Shown here: positions 53,522 through 61,973 of the stretch, piece by piece
Layout of the letters: every line of letters begins with the position of its first letter
How positions within the stretch are numbered: position 1 is the first letter of the stretch
Source: Sporobacter termitidis DSM 10068
GTDB lineage: Bacteria > Bacillota > Clostridia > Oscillospirales > Oscillospiraceae
DNA: 64,000 nt
Assembly: GCF_900130065.1 (NCBI RefSeq)
Contig: NZ_FQXV01000009.1
Coordinates: 1-64,000 of the forward strand
Reading direction: 5' to 3'
The notes under the pieces: generated by a model
Told to the model about the DNA's origin: nothing
The model's input: the letters and a program-made list of their open reading frames with translations, nothing else
The model's database searches: none
Translations under genes and position numbers: made by a program

Positions 53522-53656
53522 ATGAACGAAAGAAAATATAAAATCAGATATGCCGGCGGCCATGTCGAAGTGCTTGACGAGCAGGGCGACTTTCTCTTTT
53601 CCGCCGACAGCGAATACGAGGCGCAGTGCGAGCTCCGCGCCATCGAGGCCGCTTAA
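53522..53656 (+). CDS. 44-residue conserved-looking small soluble protein
   Basis: Small gene encoding a 44-residue acidic protein beginning MNERKYKIRYAGGHVEVLD and ending in SADSEYEAQCELRAIEAA. AAAGGA lies about 12 bases upstream of the ATG. The pattern suggests a compact beta-alpha fold, but the function is unknown. It is followed after 28 bases by another small gene with a strong ribosome site, so the two are probably co-transcribed. Confidence 0.65.
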   Translation: MNERKYKIRYAGGHVEVLDEQGDFLFSADSEYEAQCELRAIEAA

Positions 53657-53684
53657 ATTCAACACAAAACAGGAGGGAACCAAA

Positions 53685-53873
53685 ATGAGAACCGGAAACA
53701 GCGGGCGCTGCGGCCAGTGGGTCGGCGAGGATTACGGCGCGGACAACATCATTTACTTATACGAGCAAAGAAAGCCCCGCAGGACAAGGGATACGCGCAA
53801 GGCCGACACGTTCTGGAACGTCATTTTCGTCGCCGCCTGCCTGTCCGTCCTGGTGGTGCTGTTCCTGCACTGA
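53685..53873 (+). CDS. 62-residue tail-anchored small membrane protein
   Basis: Small gene preceded by AGGAGGG. The product has a hydrophilic, basic N-terminal half (EQRKPRRTRDTRKAD) and one C-terminal transmembrane helix (NVIFVAACLSVLVVLFLH, about 45-62), so it is tail-anchored with the basic part in the cytosol. No family is recognised. A longer frame starting upstream overlaps the previous small gene and lacks a ribosome site. Confidence 0.7.
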   Translation: MRTGNSGRCGQWVGEDYGADNIIYLYEQRKPRRTRDTRKADTFWNVIFVAACLSVLVVLFLH

Positions 53874-53941
53874 GCGGCAACCTTATATTGCGCCGCATGA
53901 TATAATGAATTTCAAGAACAAAAACGACGGGAGGGGATAGG

Positions 53942-54961
53942 ATGCCCAGGTCCTCCAACCAGAAGCTGAAGCTTTTATACCTGATGAAGATCCTTCAGGA
54001 GAAAACAGACGAGCACCACGCGATCACGGTTCCCGAGCTCATCACGGAGCTGGCGCGGTACGATATCAGCGCCGAGCGGAAGAGCATTTACGACGACCTG
54101 GAGGCCCTCAAGCTGTTCGGGCTCGACATTGTCAGCGCCCGGGGCCGGACGACCGGCTATTATCTGGCCAGCAAGGATTTCGAGCTGCCCGAGCTCAAGC
54201 TGCTGGTGGACAGCGTCCAGTCCTCAAAGTTCATCACCCACAAAAAATCGATGGAGCTCATCAAGAAAATCGAGAGCCTCTGCAGCGTATGGGAGGGACA
54301 GTCTCTCCAAAGGCAGGTCTACGTGGCGGGCAGGGTCAAAACGATGAACGAGAGCATTTATTATAATGTCGACAAGATCCATACGGGCATTGTGGACAAC
54401 AAAAAGATCAGCTTTAAATATTTCGAATATTCCGTGACGAAGGAAAAGGTCTTCCGGCACGGCGGGGTGCGTTACGTGGCGAGCCCCTACGCGCTGACGT
54501 GGGACGACGAAAACTACTACATGATCGCCTACGATTCCTCCGCCGGGCAGATCAAGCACTACCGCGTGGACAAAATGACGGATATCGCCATGACGGAAGA
54601 GGGGCGCGACGGCTCGGAGCATTTTCAAAACCTCGACATCGCCGTCTATTCCAAAAAGCTGTTTTCCATGTTCAGCGGCGAGGAGGAGACGGTCCGCATC
54701 GAATTTGAAAACAGGCTCATCGGCGTGGTGATCGACCGGTTCGGACGGGACGTGTCCGCCGTGCCGTCCGACGAGGCGCATTTTGTGGTCAGCGTCAGCG
54801 TCGCCGTCAGCCCGCAGTTTCTGGCGTGGGTGGCGGGCTTCGGGAGCGAGGCGAAAATCCTGTCGCCGGAGAGCGTCGTGGAAAAGCTGACCGTGCTGCT
54901 GCGGGCGGCGCTGAGGCAGTACGGAAATCCGGCGGCAGCCGCAACAAAGCAAGGAGCATGA
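53942..54961 (+). CDS. WYL-domain transcriptional regulator
   Basis: Protein of 339 residues. An N-terminal winged helix (about 5-75; HAITVPELITELARYDISAE) is followed by a WYL-like domain (about 140-230), seen in ISFKYFEYSVTKEK and VASPYALTWDDENYYMIAYD, and a C-terminal WCX-like extension. WYL proteins sense nucleotides or nucleic-acid ligands. GGGAGGGG precedes the ATG. Its TGA overlaps an ATG near the HD-protein start, so the two genes are coupled. Confidence 0.88.
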   Translation: MPRSSNQKLKLLYLMKILQEKTDEHHAITVPELITELARYDISAERKSIYDDLEALKLFGLDIVSARGRTTGYYLASKDFELPELKLLVDSVQSSKFITHKKSMELIKKIESLCSVWEGQSLQRQVYVAGRVKTMNESIYYNVDKIHTGIVDNKKISFKYFEYSVTKEKVFRHGGVRYVASPYALTWDDENYYMIAYDSSAGQIKHYRVDKMTDIAMTEEGRDGSEHFQNLDIAVYSKKLFSMFSGEEETVRIEFENRLIGVVIDRFGRDVSAVPSDEAHFVVSVSVAVSPQFLAWVAGFGSEAKILSPESVVEKLTVLLRAALRQYGNPAAAATKQGA

Positions 54962-54966
54962 TACCT

Positions 54967-55536
54967 ATGGAGCCAATGGCGAAAAATCCGAACCATATCC
55001 TGACCTATGCAAATATCAGTTTTGACCCCACCGCGCCCCGGCCCGAGGACATCGTCCTCGAAGACATCGCCCACGCCCTGTCGATGATGACGCGGGCCAA
55101 CGGGCATTTTAGGACCTTTTATTCGGTGGCGCAGCATTCCCTCAACTGCAGCAGGGAGGCCGAGCACCGCGGCCTGTCGGACAGAATCCGGCTGGCGTGC
55201 CTGCTGCACGACGCCAGCGAGGCCTATCTCTCGGACATCACGCGCCCCGTCAAGCACCGGCTGCCCGGTTATGTCGACTATGAGCGCACGCTGCAAGGGC
55301 TGATTTACGAGAAATTCGGCCCCGCCGCGATGACGCCGGAGGAGCTCGCGCACCTCAAGGCGATCGACGACGCCCTGATGCACCACGAGTTCAAACGCCT
55401 GCACGGCAGCGCCATCTATCAGGACGAGCCGGAATTGCGCTCCGACCCCGACTTTTCCGAGAAGCCCCACGCCGCCGTGGAAAAAGAATTTTTGTTTCTC
55501 CTCAAACAACTGACCGGCAACGCTGCACCGGAATAA
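54967..55536 (+). CDS. HD-domain phosphohydrolase (YfbR-like)
   Basis: Protein of 189 residues with metal motif residues His57 (YSVAQHS), His81-Asp82 (LLHDASEAYLSD) and Asp90. HD proteins of this size resemble 5'-nucleotidases such as YfbR. The ATG at 54967 is chosen because AAGGAG lies 10 bases upstream; an ATG at 54958 overlaps the previous stop but is only one base from that site. Coupling to a WYL regulator is suggestive of nucleotide-related control. Confidence 0.85.
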   Translation: MEPMAKNPNHILTYANISFDPTAPRPEDIVLEDIAHALSMMTRANGHFRTFYSVAQHSLNCSREAEHRGLSDRIRLACLLHDASEAYLSDITRPVKHRLPGYVDYERTLQGLIYEKFGPAAMTPEELAHLKAIDDALMHHEFKRLHGSAIYQDEPELRSDPDFSEKPHAAVEKEFLFLLKQLTGNAAPE

Positions 55537-55555
55537 CCTGCGCCGACAGCCGTAA

Positions 55556-55592
55556 ATCCTGTCCTTTGAAGCGTAAGGGACGGGATTTTTTC
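55556..55592 (+). terminator. Terminator after the HD gene
   Basis: AATCCTGTCCTT pairs with AAGGGACGGGATT around a short loop, ending in six T. Confidence 0.8.
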
Positions 55593-55680
55593 TATTGTTA
55601 TATAAAGCCTCCCGGCCTCTTGCTTTAAATATTAAGAGAATTTTAAAAGTTATTAAAATTTTTTTAATTTGCTCTGTTTA

Positions 55681-55703
55681 TTACCGTTCGACTGTGCTAT
55701 AAT
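55681..55703 (+). promoter_or_regulatory. Putative promoter of the MATE gene
   Basis: Consensus TATAAT at 55698-55703 in an AT-rich stretch, about 28 bases before the start codon. The -35 (TGTTTA, 17 bases upstream) is poor. Confidence 0.5.
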
Positions 55704-55731
55704 CTGCTGATACCAATGATATCGAGATGAG

Positions 55732-57135
55732 ATGAATCCCTTGAACCGCATGCCAAATAGCCGCAATCGCGAAATCAATATGTGCGCCGGGCCCCTTGCG
55801 CCGAAAATTCTGATGTTCTCCCTTCCGCTGATGGCGGCGGGTGTCCTGCAGCTGATGTTTCAGGCCGTCAACATGGTGGTCGTCGGGCGCTTCCGGGGGA
55901 GCGACGCGCTGGCCGCCGTCGGAGCGACATTTACGCTGACCGAGCTTTTACTGTTTGTCTTTATGGGGCTCGCCACCGGCGCCAACGTCCTTGTGGCCAG
56001 GTACTACGGGGCGAAAGATAACGAGGGTATTGAAATAACGGTACATACCGCCGTCGCGGCCAGCTTGGTCGGCGGCGTTTTTATCGGCATCTGCGGAATA
56101 CTGCTCACAGAGCCGCTGCTCCGGCTGACCGGGACGCCGGAGAGCATCATCGGCCTTTCCGCCGTTTACATGAAGATCTATTTCGCCGGCCTGCCCATCA
56201 TCGCGCTGTATAACTTTGGGAGCGCCATTCTGCGCGCCGTCGGCGATACGAAAAGTCCCCTGTACTTTTTGAGCCTGGCGGGCGTCCTGAACGTGGGGCT
56301 CAACCTGTTTTTTGTCCTGTGCCTGGGCATGAGCGTGGCCGGGGTCGCCATCGCTTCCGTCATGGCGCAGGGCCTTGCCGCCGCCCTCGTGCTCCGGACA
56401 CTGATGAAAAGCCGGGGCGCTTACGCCGTCCGGCTGAGAAAGCTCCGCATCGACTGGAGAAAGCTCTGGATGATCGCGAAGATCGGCGTCCCCGAGGGGC
56501 TGCAGGGTATGATGTTTGGCATTTCCAACGTGCTCATCCAGTCGTCCATCAATTCCTTCGATATTGACGTCGGTGCCGGCAACACGGCGGCCATCAACAT
56601 CGAGGGCTTTCTCTACGCGGCGCTGAACGCCCTGCCCCAGGCCGCCATCGCGTTTACGGGGCAGAACATGGGCGCGCAGAAATACGACAACGTCCGGCGC
56701 ATCTACTTCAGCTGCTGCGGCTTCGTCCTGCTCGTCTCCGCCGTCCTCTGTACGCTGACGGTCGTCTTCCGCACGCCGCTTATCAGCATCTACGACGCGA
56801 CGGAGCCGGTCGTCCTGCAAACGGGCGCGCTGCGCCTGCTGATCATCTGCTCCACGTACGCCGTGCTTTCCCTGAACAACACCACCTGCGGCGTGATGCG
56901 CGGCATGGGCGCGTCGCTCCTGCCGGCCATCGTCTGTTTCATGGGAATCTGCGTCTTCCGGGTGGTCTGGGTCGAAACGGTTTTCAGAATCTACAGGTCT
57001 TATATGACCCTGATGCTGTCTTACCCCATTTCATGGGGTATCACGCTGGCCGTCAACGTCCTGTGCCTGTACATCGTCAAGAAGAGGATCATCGGCAGGA
57101 TGGAGCCTGGCGCCGCCCGGCTTCAGGCCTCCTGA
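55732..57135 (+). CDS. MATE-family efflux transporter
   Basis: Membrane protein of 467 residues with about 12 hydrophobic helices. It shows the MATE pattern: FSLPLMAAGVLQLMFQAVNMVVVGRF in the first helices, GANVLVARYYGAKD, SAILRAVGDTKSPLYF, and IAFTGQNMGAQKYDNVRR in the second half. It exports drugs or metabolites using a Na+ or H+ gradient. The start at 55732 has a weak ribosome site (CGAGATGAG). It converges with the MscS gene. Confidence 0.92.
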   Translation: MNPLNRMPNSRNREINMCAGPLAPKILMFSLPLMAAGVLQLMFQAVNMVVVGRFRGSDALAAVGATFTLTELLLFVFMGLATGANVLVARYYGAKDNEGIEITVHTAVAASLVGGVFIGICGILLTEPLLRLTGTPESIIGLSAVYMKIYFAGLPIIALYNFGSAILRAVGDTKSPLYFLSLAGVLNVGLNLFFVLCLGMSVAGVAIASVMAQGLAAALVLRTLMKSRGAYAVRLRKLRIDWRKLWMIAKIGVPEGLQGMMFGISNVLIQSSINSFDIDVGAGNTAAINIEGFLYAALNALPQAAIAFTGQNMGAQKYDNVRRIYFSCCGFVLLVSAVLCTLTVVFRTPLISIYDATEPVVLQTGALRLLIICSTYAVLSLNNTTCGVMRGMGASLLPAIVCFMGICVFRVVWVETVFRIYRSYMTLMLSYPISWGITLAVNVLCLYIVKKRIIGRMEPGAARLQAS

Positions 57136-57160
57136 TACGGTTTTATCCGGCTGTCAGCAT

Positions 57161-57205
57161 GCTGTCATTCTGAGAAACGCAGCGTCTCAGGATGGCAGCT
57201 TTTTA
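57161..57205 (+). terminator. Terminator of the MATE gene, overlapping the mscS end
   Basis: GCTGTCATTCTGAGA (57161-57175) pairs with TCTCAGGATGGCAGC (57185-57199), then six T. The 3' arm lies inside the last codons of the opposite-strand channel gene. Confidence 0.85.
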
Positions 57206-58260
57206 TTTACCGGCGGCCTGGCCGTGCCCGGGATTTTCAGCAGCTGCGCCGGCACCGCGAACTCTATCCCGTTTTGATCGAAGATTTCCTTGATGCTCAA
57301 GTTCACCTGCTGATGGATGTCCATGTATTTGTCATAGTCGCTGCTCATGATGATATACGCCGTTTCAAAATTCAGGCCGTATTCGCCGAAGGTGACGAAA
57401 TGGCAGCGGGAAAACTTCGTATCCGCAATGCCTTCGACGATATTTTTCATAATGTCTGGGATCTCTTTTAATTTTTCCGGCGGCGTGTCGTATGTCACAC
57501 CAAGTGTGAACAGGACGCGCCGCTGTTCCATTGTCTTGTAATTCTGAATACGGGAGCTGGTCAGGTCCTTGTTTGAAAAAATGAGCTGTTCTCCGCTCAG
57601 CGCGCGCAGGCGCGTCGTTTTGACGCCGATATGCTCGACCGTCCCCGACTTGTCGCCGGCCTCGATAAAATCCCCGATTTCAAACGGCCTGTCGAATAGT
57701 ATCGTAAAAAAGCAGAAAACGTCCGTCAGCACCGTCTGCGCGGCGAAAGCGACGGCGATGCCGCTGATGCCGAGCCCGGCCACCAGCGAGGTGACCTTAA
57801 CGCCGACGTTGTCAAGGAACAGGAGGATGGCGATTCCCCAGACGACGATTTTGATGAGGCCGGAAATGAACCGCGCCGCAAGGAGGTCCTCCTCGTCCTT
57901 TCGTTTGGACTCCCAGTACCTGTTGAAAGCAAACACGGCAACCGACGAAATAAACACGGCGCCCATCACGACGATGATGGCAATGGCCAGGCCGGCGACG
58001 ATTTTCTCAAGGGCGGGGCTGAGCTTCAGAAGCTTTGTGCACATATAAAACGCCGCGAAATATGCCGCGGGGCAGAGATACCTCCCGATATCCCTGACGA
58101 TCTGATGATACGCCGGCGGGTCGGCACGGACGCCGAAATGCCGCATGAATATTTTGGCGGCGATCCTGATGACCGTCCAGCAGGCGACCAGGGCAATCAG
58201 AAACAGAATGTAGTCCAGGATCGTGTTGTCCAAGACCTTATAATCTAAAAATTCCTGCAT
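57187..58260 (-). CDS. Small-conductance mechanosensitive channel (MscS family)
   Basis: Membrane protein of 357 residues with about five helices. The pore helix and beta domain are typical: TSLVAGLGISGIAVAFAAQ, then FFTILFDRPFEIGDFIEAG and GTVEHIGVKTTRLR. It should open under membrane tension and release solutes in osmotic downshock. The ATG at 58260 has GGAGGG 6 bases upstream. An earlier in-frame ATG (58326) lacks one and would add 22 hydrophilic residues. Confidence 0.92.
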   Translation of the reverse strand: MQEFLDYKVLDNTILDYILFLIALVACWTVIRIAAKIFMRHFGVRADPPAYHQIVRDIGRYLCPAAYFAAFYMCTKLLKLSPALEKIVAGLAIAIIVVMGAVFISSVAVFAFNRYWESKRKDEEDLLAARFISGLIKIVVWGIAILLFLDNVGVKVTSLVAGLGISGIAVAFAAQTVLTDVFCFFTILFDRPFEIGDFIEAGDKSGTVEHIGVKTTRLRALSGEQLIFSNKDLTSSRIQNYKTMEQRRVLFTLGVTYDTPPEKLKEIPDIMKNIVEGIADTKFSRCHFVTFGEYGLNFETAYIIMSSDYDKYMDIHQQVNLSIKEIFDQNGIEFAVPAQLLKIPGTARPPVNKKLPS

Positions 58261-58606
58261 AAGCTCCCTCCGTTCAAAGGCGCTGTCGGTGATATCATAG
58301 CTTTCAAAGCGGCCGTTCGCGCTCATGCGCGATATAATGAATTCTTAGAGTTCATTATATCATAAAATAATCCGTTTCATCATAGTTCCCCGGAAAATCG
58401 ACACGGCCGCTTTTTTGAGTTGTGTGATCAAACGTCCAGGACACGCAGGTTTTCGTACGAATATACAAAATATTTATATCCGTTGACAACAATTTTTACA
58501 TGTAATACAATCTTTACGTGAAGTTTGGGCACTTTCTCGAATATATTGATTGTAGTTTTTCACAATAAATTTGCGTCGTCCAGATATTTTTAGGAGGTTG
58601 CCGCCG
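58261..58606. promoter_or_regulatory. Divergent regulatory region (mscS / mmgE-type)
   Basis: A palindrome GATATAATGAA / TTCATTATATC (58331-58341, 58351-58361) places TATAAT on both strands just upstream of mscS. Further right, TTGACA (58483-58488), a 17-base spacer, and TACAAT (58506-58511) form a strong promoter for the MmgE/PrpD gene with a ~90-base leader. Confidence 0.75.
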
Positions 58607-59992
58607 ATGGATGCCAGCAGTTTATTCGCCAGGAACTTTTTGGACGTTACATATGAGGACCTGCCTCAAAAGGTGGTCGACGAGACGAAAAAGCAGGTGC
58701 TGGACCTTATCGGCGTGGCTGCCGGCGGCTATGGGCAGGCCGGCGCCAGGGAGGTCCGGGAGCTGGCCGTTGAGTGGGGCGGCGCACCGCAGGCGACTAT
58801 TTTTGGCTGCGGCGCCAAGGTCCCGGCGCCGAACGCCGCGCAGGCCAACGCCACCATGGTCCACTCGCTGGACTTTGACGACGTCCACGAGGCGGCGGTG
58901 ATGCATCCCGGTGTCGTCACTATCCCCACGTCCCTGGCCGTGGCGGAATATATGGGCGGGCTCTCCGGCAGGGACTTTATCCGGGCCGTCGCCGTGGGCG
59001 GCGACATGATCAGCCGGATGGGGCTGGCCACGCGGCCGGGAGACGATATCCACCAGTACGGCTGGCATTTTACAACGCTCAACGGCTTTATGACCGCCGC
59101 CGCCGTGGCGGGCTGGATCATGGGTCTCGATGAGGAACGGCTCGTGAGCGCCATCGGCATCGGCTACCACCAGTCCTGCGGCAACGGGCAGGCCGTCAAG
59201 GACGGCGTCTTAACCAAACGGCTGGGCCCCGGCTTCGCCGTCCGGGGCGGCATACAGGCCGCGATGCTGGCGCAGAAGGGCGTTACCGGCGCGCGGAACG
59301 CGCTGGAGGGCGTCCAGGGCTATTACAAGGTCTATCACGGGGGCTGCTACTCTCAGGAGATTCTCACCGGCGGGCTGGGCAAACGCTTTGAAAGCGAAAA
59401 CATCTCCATCAAGCCCTACCCCTGCTGCCGGGGCACCCATCCCACCATTGACGCCACGCTCGTCCTCGTCCGGGAACATGACATCGCGGTGGAGGAGGTC
59501 GACCACATCAAAATCTGGGCCGGTAAGGGCACTCTGGGCCTTCTGGCGCTGCCGCTGGAGGTCAAGGCCAGGCCGCGCAATTTCGTCGACAGCCAGTTCA
59601 GCCTCGTCTGGGGCTGCGCCGCCGCCATCGCCAAAAAGCGCGTCACCCTCTCCTGCTATACGGAGGCGGCCATCAAAGATCCGGAAATCCTCGCCGCGGC
59701 CGCCAAGGTCGCCGTCGAGCACGAGCCGAAATTCGACACCGGCGGGCTGGAGCCCGTGTACATAGAAATCACCATGAAGGACGGCACGGTATACAAAAAG
59801 CTCATGGAGACGGCCACAGGCTCACCCGAAAAGCCCGCCGCCTTTGACGAGGTCGTAAATAAATTTCACGGCTGCGTCGAGTCCTCAGCCCGGCCGATGC
59901 CGAAGGCCCACGCCGAAAAAATCATCGATACGGTGCAGGGACTCGAAAAGCTCGGGGATATCCGGGAGCTCATCGCGCTCCTCGTCTGGTAA
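58607..59992 (+). CDS. MmgE/PrpD-family protein
   Basis: Protein of 461 residues with the fold of 2-methylcitrate dehydratase PrpD and related lyases. Seen: DLIGVAAGGYGQ, NAAQANATMVHSLDFDDVHE (the conserved region near the active site), HPGVVTIPTSLAVAE, and HTT-like KPYPCCRGTHPTIDA in the second half. No prpB, prpC or citrate synthase is next to it, so methylcitrate dehydration is not supported; another hydro-lyase or isomerase role is as likely. AGGAGGT precedes the ATG. Single gene with a strong promoter. Confidence 0.88.
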   Translation: MDASSLFARNFLDVTYEDLPQKVVDETKKQVLDLIGVAAGGYGQAGAREVRELAVEWGGAPQATIFGCGAKVPAPNAAQANATMVHSLDFDDVHEAAVMHPGVVTIPTSLAVAEYMGGLSGRDFIRAVAVGGDMISRMGLATRPGDDIHQYGWHFTTLNGFMTAAAVAGWIMGLDEERLVSAIGIGYHQSCGNGQAVKDGVLTKRLGPGFAVRGGIQAAMLAQKGVTGARNALEGVQGYYKVYHGGCYSQEILTGGLGKRFESENISIKPYPCCRGTHPTIDATLVLVREHDIAVEEVDHIKIWAGKGTLGLLALPLEVKARPRNFVDSQFSLVWGCAAAIAKKRVTLSCYTEAAIKDPEILAAAAKVAVEHEPKFDTGGLEPVYIEITMKDGTVYKKLMETATGSPEKPAAFDEVVNKFHGCVESSARPMPKAHAEKIIDTVQGLEKLGDIRELIALLVW

Positions 59993-60850
59993 AAAGCCCG
60001 CCCGATAGAGGTATAGGGCAGCGGCTATGGCCCCTTTTGTTGGGGCTGCGCCCCGGAGGCGGCTGCAATGTACCTGGGGAAGGCCGCCAGTAGGGGCGAA
60101 CTGTGTTTGCCTCCGGCAGTTTTATCAGGTTGCCATACTCGTGAATCCCCTGCGTAAAGCTGTAAGGATTTTCATGCCAGCTTTGTGCGGTACGGCGCCG
60201 GGAGGAGCGGACGACCAGTGGTCGTCCCTACAAAAACGAGGGGATACGCCGTAGGGCGGGACGACTCGGCCCGCCGCTCTTGTTAGCGCGGGGTGCCTGT
60301 GGGTAAGGACCGACGGCGGGCCGAGTCGTCCCGCCCTACGAGGGATTCGACGGGAAAACAGGCTTGTATGGGATGAAAAAGGGCTGATATTTGAGATTTT
60401 GGGGCTGGTTTTGAACGAAAATGCCTTGTAAAGCTTTAAAAAGGGGCTGGATTGGGGCGATATTTTCCTTGATATGTTGCGAAAGTATGAAGGTTTCTCT
60501 CTCCGAACGTGGTCAAAGCGTTGCGGTTACTGGATAATCGATTTTCGAGAATCTCAATTTGTGTTATATTTATAAATATTTTTTCTGCGCGGCCTTTTGC
60601 GTGCGGGTTCTTTAGCTTCATTATAGCACGGGTATCCCTTATTTGGGGTGATACGATGACCCGGTGAACACCCTGCCGCGCCGACAAAAACGGCGGGAGC
60701 AAGCCCCCGCCCTACCGTATACGCCAAACCGGCGGCAAGCCTGTAGGGCAAGGGCTCTGCCCTTGCCTCTGTCCCCATACGGGGGCACGTAATATATCTA
60801 TTAGATATATCGTCTTAGCCTGAAAAAAATTATATATAGGAGGCATAACT
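59993..60850. repeat. Long repeat-rich intergenic region
   Basis: 858 bases without a supported gene. Contents: CCCGATAGAGGTATAGGG (about 60000, inverted relative to ~27830), several GTAGGG fragments, and a very large inverted repeat with perfect 27-bp arms (60250-60276, 60314-60340). An AT-rich middle (60350-60640) has no clear features. More GTAGGG units lie at 60660-60745, and a 9-bp-arm palindrome ATATATCTA/TAGATATAT (60792-60810) lies 41 bases before the next gene. Confidence 0.8.
60250..60340. repeat. Inverted repeat with perfect 27-bp arms
   Basis: Arms 60250-60276 and 60314-60340 are exact reverse complements separated by 37 bases. The right arm resembles 598-626. Confidence 0.9.
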
Positions 60851-61960
60851 ATGGATATCCCGAAGACAAGCAAGGCGATGGTTCTCACAAGGTTCAGCCA
60901 GCCGCTGGAGCTGCTGGACATTCCCGTTCCCGAGCTGAAGGATGGGGATATGCTGGTCAAGGTCGACCTCGCCAGCGTCTGCGGCACGGATGTGCATCTG
61001 GCCCGCGACGAGCTGAGCATGCACCCGCCCACGCCGATCATCATGGGCCACGAAACCGTTGGGGAAATTTATTATCTGCCCGACAGCGTCAAAACCGATG
61101 TGGCGGGCACGCCGGTCAAGGCGGGGGACCGCATCATGTGGTCGCACTTCTTCGACGGCACCTGCTATTCCTGCAAGGTCCTGCACGAGCCCGTCCTCTG
61201 CGAGCACAGCCGGGGCTACGGCTTTTCCAACGCCTATGAGCTCCGGGGCGGCTACGCCGAGTATGAGGTCGTCCTGTCCGGGACGGACTTTGTGCGCGTC
61301 CCGGACAATGTCACCTCGGAGGAGGCCGTCGGCGCCTGCTGCGCGGGGAGGACCGTCGTCAACGCGTTCGACAAGCTGTATAACTGCGGCGGCATCCGTC
61401 AGGGCGACTCGGTCGTCGTCACGGGCGTGGGGCCCGTCGGCCTTTACGCCATCGTTATGGCGGCCCAGTCCGGGGCGTCCAGGGTCATCGCCGTGGACAT
61501 CAGCGAAAACCGGCTGGAGTTTGCCAAGAAGTGGGGCGCCACGCACGTGGTCAACGCCAAGGACCATCCCGACGAGGCGGAGCGCGTCAAATACATACGC
61601 GGCCTCTGCGGCGGCCGCGGCGCGGATGTGATCATCGAGTGCTCCGGCGTCCTGTCCGTATTTGCGGAGAACTTTAAAATCCTCGCCAATCCTTCCAAGT
61701 ACCTCATCATCGGCCAGACCAGCGACAAATCCGTGCCGATCGTCCCCAACGACATCCAGCACCACAACGCCGTGGTTATCGGCAGCCACAGCGGCGATAT
61801 CCGCCACTACATCAAATGCCTGAAGTTTATCGAAGCCCACAAGGACAAATATCCCTTTGGCGAGATCATCTCCAAAAAATATCCGCTTGCCGAGGCAAAC
61901 GTTGCCCTTGCAGACATGCGTTCCGGCGTTGCTCTGAAGGCCGCGCTGGTGAACGGCTAA
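60851..61960 (+). CDS. Zn-dependent medium-chain alcohol dehydrogenase
   Basis: Medium-chain dehydrogenase of 369 residues. Catalytic zinc region SVCGTDVHLARDE and GHETVGE are present, and the NAD-binding turn reads VTGVGPVGLYAIVMA. The structural-zinc lobe is incomplete (CYSCKVLHEPVLCEH gives three Cys instead of four, with possible His help). It is similar to threonine/sorbitol dehydrogenase-like proteins. AGGAGG precedes the ATG. It is followed after 13 bases by an aldehyde dehydrogenase gene, so the pair may oxidise an alcohol to an acid in two steps. Confidence 0.9.
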   Translation: MDIPKTSKAMVLTRFSQPLELLDIPVPELKDGDMLVKVDLASVCGTDVHLARDELSMHPPTPIIMGHETVGEIYYLPDSVKTDVAGTPVKAGDRIMWSHFFDGTCYSCKVLHEPVLCEHSRGYGFSNAYELRGGYAEYEVVLSGTDFVRVPDNVTSEEAVGACCAGRTVVNAFDKLYNCGGIRQGDSVVVTGVGPVGLYAIVMAAQSGASRVIAVDISENRLEFAKKWGATHVVNAKDHPDEAERVKYIRGLCGGRGADVIIECSGVLSVFAENFKILANPSKYLIIGQTSDKSVPIVPNDIQHHNAVVIGSHSGDIRHYIKCLKFIEAHKDKYPFGEIISKKYPLAEANVALADMRSGVALKAALVNG

Positions 61961-61973
61961 AGGAGGAAGCGCT

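Noticed and set aside
58607-59992. Methylcitrate-cycle prpD
   Set aside because: Only the family fold is supported; prpB, prpC and other cycle genes are absent around it.
60436-60702. 88-codon frame on the minus strand
   Set aside because: No good ribosome site, runs through repeat-derived sequence, and has no recognisable domain.
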